A stretch of 64,000 nucleotides of DNA, taken from contig CBDCRK010000035.1 of NCBI GenBank assembly GCA_965220955.1, positions 191,443 to 255,442 of the forward strand. Direction: 5' to 3'. Of this stretch, positions 61,500 to 64,000 are shown one piece after another. The position numbers and the translations under genes were made by a program. This DNA comes from CBDCRK01 sp965220955. Lineage in GTDB: Bacteria > Desulfobacterota > Binatia > Bin18 > CBDCRK01. The notes under the pieces were generated by a model. It worked only from the letters and a program-made list of their open reading frames with translations. It made no database searches and was not told where the DNA came from. The first letter of the stretch is position 1; each line of letters begins with the position of its first letter.

Positions 61500-62153
61500 A
61501 TGGTTCAGAAAGAGCGTGAACTTGTGGCTGATAAAGATGCAAACGATCCCATTTTGATCTCTGCTCTGGAGCACTATAGTTACTGCCCGCGTCAGTGTGC
61601 CTTGATCCACCTGGAGCAAACCTTTGACGAAAACCTCTTCACCTTGCGTGGCCGGGCTGTGCATGAGCAGGTGGATGAACCAGTCGTGGAGGTAGCGAAA
61701 GGCGTGCGTGTGGAGCGGGCTTTACCGCTGTGGTCCAACCGGCTGGGATTGGTCGGGAAAGCCGATGTGGTCGAGTTTCATGGTGAGGTGCCCTATCCGG
61801 TGGAATACAAGCACGGGCCTCGCCGGGAGAAAGAACACGACAATTTGCAACTCTGTGCCCAGGCCCTGTGTCTGGAAGAGATGACCAGCCAGAGTGTGCC
61901 GAAAGGAGCAATCTTTCACCACAGCTCCCGCCGACGGCGAGAAGTGGAGTTCACCTTGGCCTTGCGCGAGAAGGTAGAACGGAACATTGTGGAAATCCGC
62001 CAGATGCTCGCCATACGTACCCTGCCGCCCGCAGTTAACGATGCCCGGTGCAAAAACTGTTCGTTACAAGACTCCTGCCTTCCATCAGTGGTGGGCGAAA
62101 GGGCGCGACTCAAGCAACTGGAAAGCACTTTGTTCTTGCTCAGTACTACCTAG
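61500..62153 (+). CDS. cas4: Cas4 RecB-like nuclease
   Basis: A 217-residue Cas4 that trims and PAM-selects prespacers with Cas1-Cas2. YCPRQCALIHLE has the first iron-sulfur Cys, RGRAVHEQVDEP a His of the nuclease, KADVVEFHGEVPYPVEYKHG the D...ExK catalytic set, and CKNCSLQDSCLP the last Fe-S cysteines. No clear ribosome site precedes ATG 61500, only 16 bases after the cas7 stop, so coupling is likely. A repeat-like sequence lies in the 44-base gap before cas1. Confidence 0.94.
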   Translation: MVQKERELVADKDANDPILISALEHYSYCPRQCALIHLEQTFDENLFTLRGRAVHEQVDEPVVEVAKGVRVERALPLWSNRLGLVGKADVVEFHGEVPYPVEYKHGPRREKEHDNLQLCAQALCLEEMTSQSVPKGAIFHHSSRRRREVEFTLALREKVERNIVEIRQMLAIRTLPPAVNDARCKNCSLQDSCLPSVVGERARLKQLESTLFLLSTT

Positions 62154-62160
62154 CTTGTCC

Positions 62161-62178
62161 GTTGGTGAGGATTGAAAC
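62161..62178 (+). repeat. Solitary CRISPR-repeat 3' end between cas4 and cas1
   Basis: GTTGGTGAGGATTGAAAC equals the last 19 bases of the CRISPR repeat (GTTGGGTGAGG...) with one G deleted, in the same orientation. It lies 8-25 bases after the cas4 stop and 20 bases before the cas1 ATG. The upstream hairpin part of the repeat is not clearly conserved. The last bases AGGATTGAAAC would be the crRNA 5' handle. Confidence 0.8.
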
Positions 62179-62197
62179 CGTAGTATGTGAGGCGCGC

Positions 62198-63229
62198 ATG
62201 CACCAATTGCTCAACACCTTATACGTCACAACCCCAGAGGCATACATTCGTCTAGATCACGAAACTCTGCGAGTCGAGGTTGAGGGCAAGACCAGGCTTC
62301 AGGTGCCGCTTCACCATATTGGCGGGCTGGTCTGCTTTGGTGATGTCCTGATTAGCCCAGCCGTCTTACACCGCTGTGCCGACGACGGGCGCTCGGTGGT
62401 GCTATTAAATCGTAACGGGCGGTTCAAAGGACGGCTGGAGGGTCCGGTTTCCGGTAACGTGTTGCTGCGTAAGGCACAGCACGAGGCGGTGAACAACCCG
62501 CATCTCACCCTCTCTGTGGCTCGCCACATTGTGGCTGGCAAGGTACAAAACACCCGGCAAATCGTTCTGCGAGCGGCCCGAGAGGCGGATGATCCAAAGG
62601 ACGCCGGGCCTCTAAAAGACACGGCCCAAGGCCTGGCTGCTACCCTGGAGCGGGTTGCAACCATCGGGGATCTAGACCAGCTTCGCGGTTTGGAAGGTGA
62701 GGCGGCTCGCAGGTACTTTGGCTCGTTCACTTGCATGGTGCGGGAAGACCGACAGAGCTTTCAGCTTAATGGACGCAGCCGACGCCCGCCGCTTGATCCG
62801 ATAAATGCTCTGCTCTCTTTTCTCTATACCCTGCTGCTTGGTGACTGCGTTGCTGCTGCGGAGGGTGTTGGTCTTGACCCGCAAATGGGGTTTTTGCATG
62901 TGCTCCGTCCGGGCCGACCTGCCCTTGGCCTAGACCTCATGGAAGAACTCCGGTCAGTAGTAGCAGACCGGCTAGCTCTCACATTAATCAACCGCCGTCA
63001 GGTGACGGCCAAGGATTTTGTTGAGCGTCCAGGGGGAGCAATATATCTGGACGATGAAGGCCGTAAGGAAACAGTGGTAGCTTACCAAAAACGTAAGCAG
63101 GAAGAGATACAGCACCCGGTGCTTGAACAGAAGGTTCCTGTCGGACTTATCCCGCACGTGCAAGCGCGTCTGCTGGCCCGCTTTCTGCGGGGAGATATGG
63201 AAACTTATTTGCCCTTTTTGTACCGCTAA
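62198..63229 (+). CDS. cas1: Cas1 integrase
   Basis: A 343-residue type I-C Cas1, the spacer integrase. HQLLNTLYVTTPEAYIRLDH starts the beta-rich N-terminal domain; the catalytic C-terminal domain has EGEAARRYFG (Glu), GFLHVLRPGRPALGLDLMEE (His, and Asp/Glu) and NRRQVTAKDFVERPGGAIYL. ATG 62198 with GAGG six bases upstream is preferred; the frame is open further back but overlaps cas4 and the repeat-like element. Confidence 0.95.
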   Translation: MHQLLNTLYVTTPEAYIRLDHETLRVEVEGKTRLQVPLHHIGGLVCFGDVLISPAVLHRCADDGRSVVLLNRNGRFKGRLEGPVSGNVLLRKAQHEAVNNPHLTLSVARHIVAGKVQNTRQIVLRAAREADDPKDAGPLKDTAQGLAATLERVATIGDLDQLRGLEGEAARRYFGSFTCMVREDRQSFQLNGRSRRPPLDPINALLSFLYTLLLGDCVAAAEGVGLDPQMGFLHVLRPGRPALGLDLMEELRSVVADRLALTLINRRQVTAKDFVERPGGAIYLDDEGRKETVVAYQKRKQEEIQHPVLEQKVPVGLIPHVQARLLARFLRGDMETYLPFLYR

Positions 63230-63252
63230 GGAGAACAAAGGAGAACATAGGT

Positions 63253-63543
63253 ATGCATGTCCTGGTCACGTATGATGTGGCGACTGAGAAAGAGGATGGG
63301 AAAAGACGGCTTCGCAAGATTGCGCAGGCCTGTAAAAATTTTGGCCAGCGGGTGCAGAAATCAGTGTTTGAGTGCTCGGTGGATCAGGCGCAATATGAGC
63401 AGCTAATCCGAGATCTCCTCAGCTGCATTGATAATAAAGAGGACAACTTGCGTATCTACCGTTTAAGAGAGCCAAAGGAACAATATTGTCGTCATTTTGG
63501 GGCTAATCCCTCGGTGGACTTTGACGAGCCCTTAGTAGTGTAG
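63253..63543 (+). CDS. cas2: Cas2
   Basis: A 96-residue Cas2 with a ferredoxin-like fold. MHVLVTYDVATEKEDGKRRL has the conserved Asp after the first strand, RKIAQACKNFGQRVQKSVFE and CSVDQAQYEQLIRDLLSCID follow; DNLRIYRLREP is the last strand. It forms the central dimer of the Cas1-Cas2 integration complex. AACATAGGT precedes ATG. The TAG stop (63541-63543) lies inside a degenerate CRISPR repeat. Confidence 0.95.
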   Translation: MHVLVTYDVATEKEDGKRRLRKIAQACKNFGQRVQKSVFECSVDQAQYEQLIRDLLSCIDNKEDNLRIYRLREPKEQYCRHFGANPSVDFDEPLVV

Positions 63544-63576
63544 CACCCAACTCAAAGGTTGGATGAGGATTGAAAT
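63540..63576 (+). repeat. Degenerate CRISPR repeat overlapping the cas2 stop
   Basis: GTAGCACCCAACTCAAAGG, then TTGGATGAGGATTGAAAT is a 37-base variant of the array repeat, differing in the loop, one base of the right arm and the last base, but able to form a CCAAC/GTTGG stem. It is 180 bases upstream of the first canonical repeat and includes the stop codon of cas2. Confidence 0.85.
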
Positions 63577-63756
63577 AGGCGCGAACCAGGAGCAACAGCA
63601 CAAAGTGGGGGAGGATCGCGTTGGATGTAAGGTCTGTATTTTTAAAGACTTTCTCGTTCCGTCTGACAGGGGAGGAACCGAAATCTGGTTGTTCCTTTGC
63701 CAGTACGCGGGAACGAGCAAAAAACCCCAGGCAAAACCACAGCCTGGGGGAGTGGA
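63577..63756 (+). promoter_or_regulatory. CRISPR leader with GC-rich hairpin
   Basis: The 180 bases between the degenerate repeat and the first true repeat are the likely leader, holding the array promoter and integration signals. CCCCAGGC (63725-63732) and GCCTGGGG (63742-63749) form a perfect 8-bp hairpin that ends 7 bases before repeat 1. No distinct -10/-35 pair could be assigned with confidence. Confidence 0.55.
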
Positions 63757-64000
63757 GTAGCACCCGACCTTCGGGTTGGGTGAGGATTGAAACCTCGATA
63801 TTGAGCTGAAAGTTTACTAGCTGGATTTTATGTAGCACCCGACCTTCGGGTTGGGTGAGGATTGAAACTCGGTAGCAATGCGACCTGGCTGATTAAATAG
63901 GCCCCCGTAGCACCCGACCTTCGGGTTGGGTGAGGATTGAAACCCATGACGTATAGGATATCAGTCACAGACTTGGGTAGCACCCGACCTTCGGGTTGGG
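63757..64000 (+). CRISPR. Type I-C CRISPR array, continues beyond window
   Basis: Repeats of 37 bases at 63757-63793, 63832-63868 and 63907-63943 are identical; a fourth begins at 63977 and is cut by the window edge. The spacers are 63794-63831 (38), 63869-63906 (38) and 63944-63976 (33). The repeat starts GTAGCACCCGACC and ends GTGAGGATTGAAAC. ACCCGACC pairs with GGTTGGGT (one G-U) around a TTCG loop, a stable cUUCGg hairpin. The GATTGAAAC end is the standard type I-C 5' handle. Spacer origin was not determined. Confidence 0.97.

Noticed and set aside
63503..63838. Open frame on the minus strand across the cas2 end, leader and first repeat
   Set aside because: It runs through CRISPR repeat and leader DNA and has no homology that I recognise; a chance frame.
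63869..63906. Spacer 2 matching 19339 region (TCGGTAGCAATGC)
   Set aside because: Only 13 contiguous bases match, with no further similarity; insufficient for a self-targeting claim.

Overview
The window is a bacterial chromosome segment of moderate GC content, most likely from an uncultured, metabolically versatile Gram-negative lineage. A hopanoid-methylase-type radical SAM gene, many paralogous luciferase-like flavin monooxygenases (five), short-chain dehydrogenases (five), two 'decarboxylase-type' amidohydrolases, a UGSC selenoprotein and relics of large cyclase-ATPase-TPR proteins together recall Tectomicrobia/Entotheonella- or Binatota-like genomes. That placement is inference: there is no rRNA or ribosomal protein here. 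No tRNA or rRNA was seen.

Layout. 1-2.1 kb: divergent acyl-CoA dehydrogenase (cut by the window edge) and SMP-30/gluconolactonase gene around a perfect 12-bp palindrome. 2.1-10 kb: defence island with a type III restriction-modification system (Mod, Res) that surrounds a decayed AbiJ-like abortive-infection gene and ends at an IS630-type transposase fragment. 10-15 kb: unknown small genes, an ankyrin lipoprotein, two tandem SDRs and a GST. 15-22 kb: molybdopterin oxidoreductase translationally coupled to an S9 peptidase, an alpha/beta hydrolase and a PLP decarboxylase. 22-24.2 kb: a graveyard of internally deleted cyclase-ATPase-TPR genes, a HigB relic and an intact DUF7718/DUF5647-type pair. 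24.2-37.8 kb: a catabolic block (LLM monooxygenases, SDRs, CaiB and family I CoA-transferases, MmgE/PrpD, acyl-CoA dehydrogenase). 38-47 kb: amidohydrolases, HpnR-like methylase, HD hydrolase, OB-fold/thiolase pair, LexA with an SOS box. 47-54.7 kb: cupin, CHY zinc finger, DUF924, LLM, the UGSC selenoprotein with its SECIS hairpin and a 350-residue partner, then methylmalonate-semialdehyde dehydrogenase and a zinc alcohol dehydrogenase. 55-64 kb: XRE regulator and a complete type I-C CRISPR-Cas locus (cas3-cas5c-cas8c-cas7-cas4-cas1-cas2-array) running off the right edge.

The strongest signals beyond routine annotation are: (i) an in-frame UGA read as selenocysteine in a UGSC motif, with a well-placed bacterial SECIS hairpin that appears as two broken ORFs in ordinary gene calling; (ii) solitary CRISPR-repeat-like sequences on both sides of cas1-cas2, one just upstream of cas1 and one overlapping the cas2 stop codon; (iii) a lexA gene with an E. 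coli-type SOS box between the -35 and -10 elements of an apparently leaderless promoter; (iv) the AbiJ-like relic whose frame runs without a stop into Res; and (v) several families of short palindromic repeats, one inserted in frame in mod and another associated with a broken methyltransferase gene.
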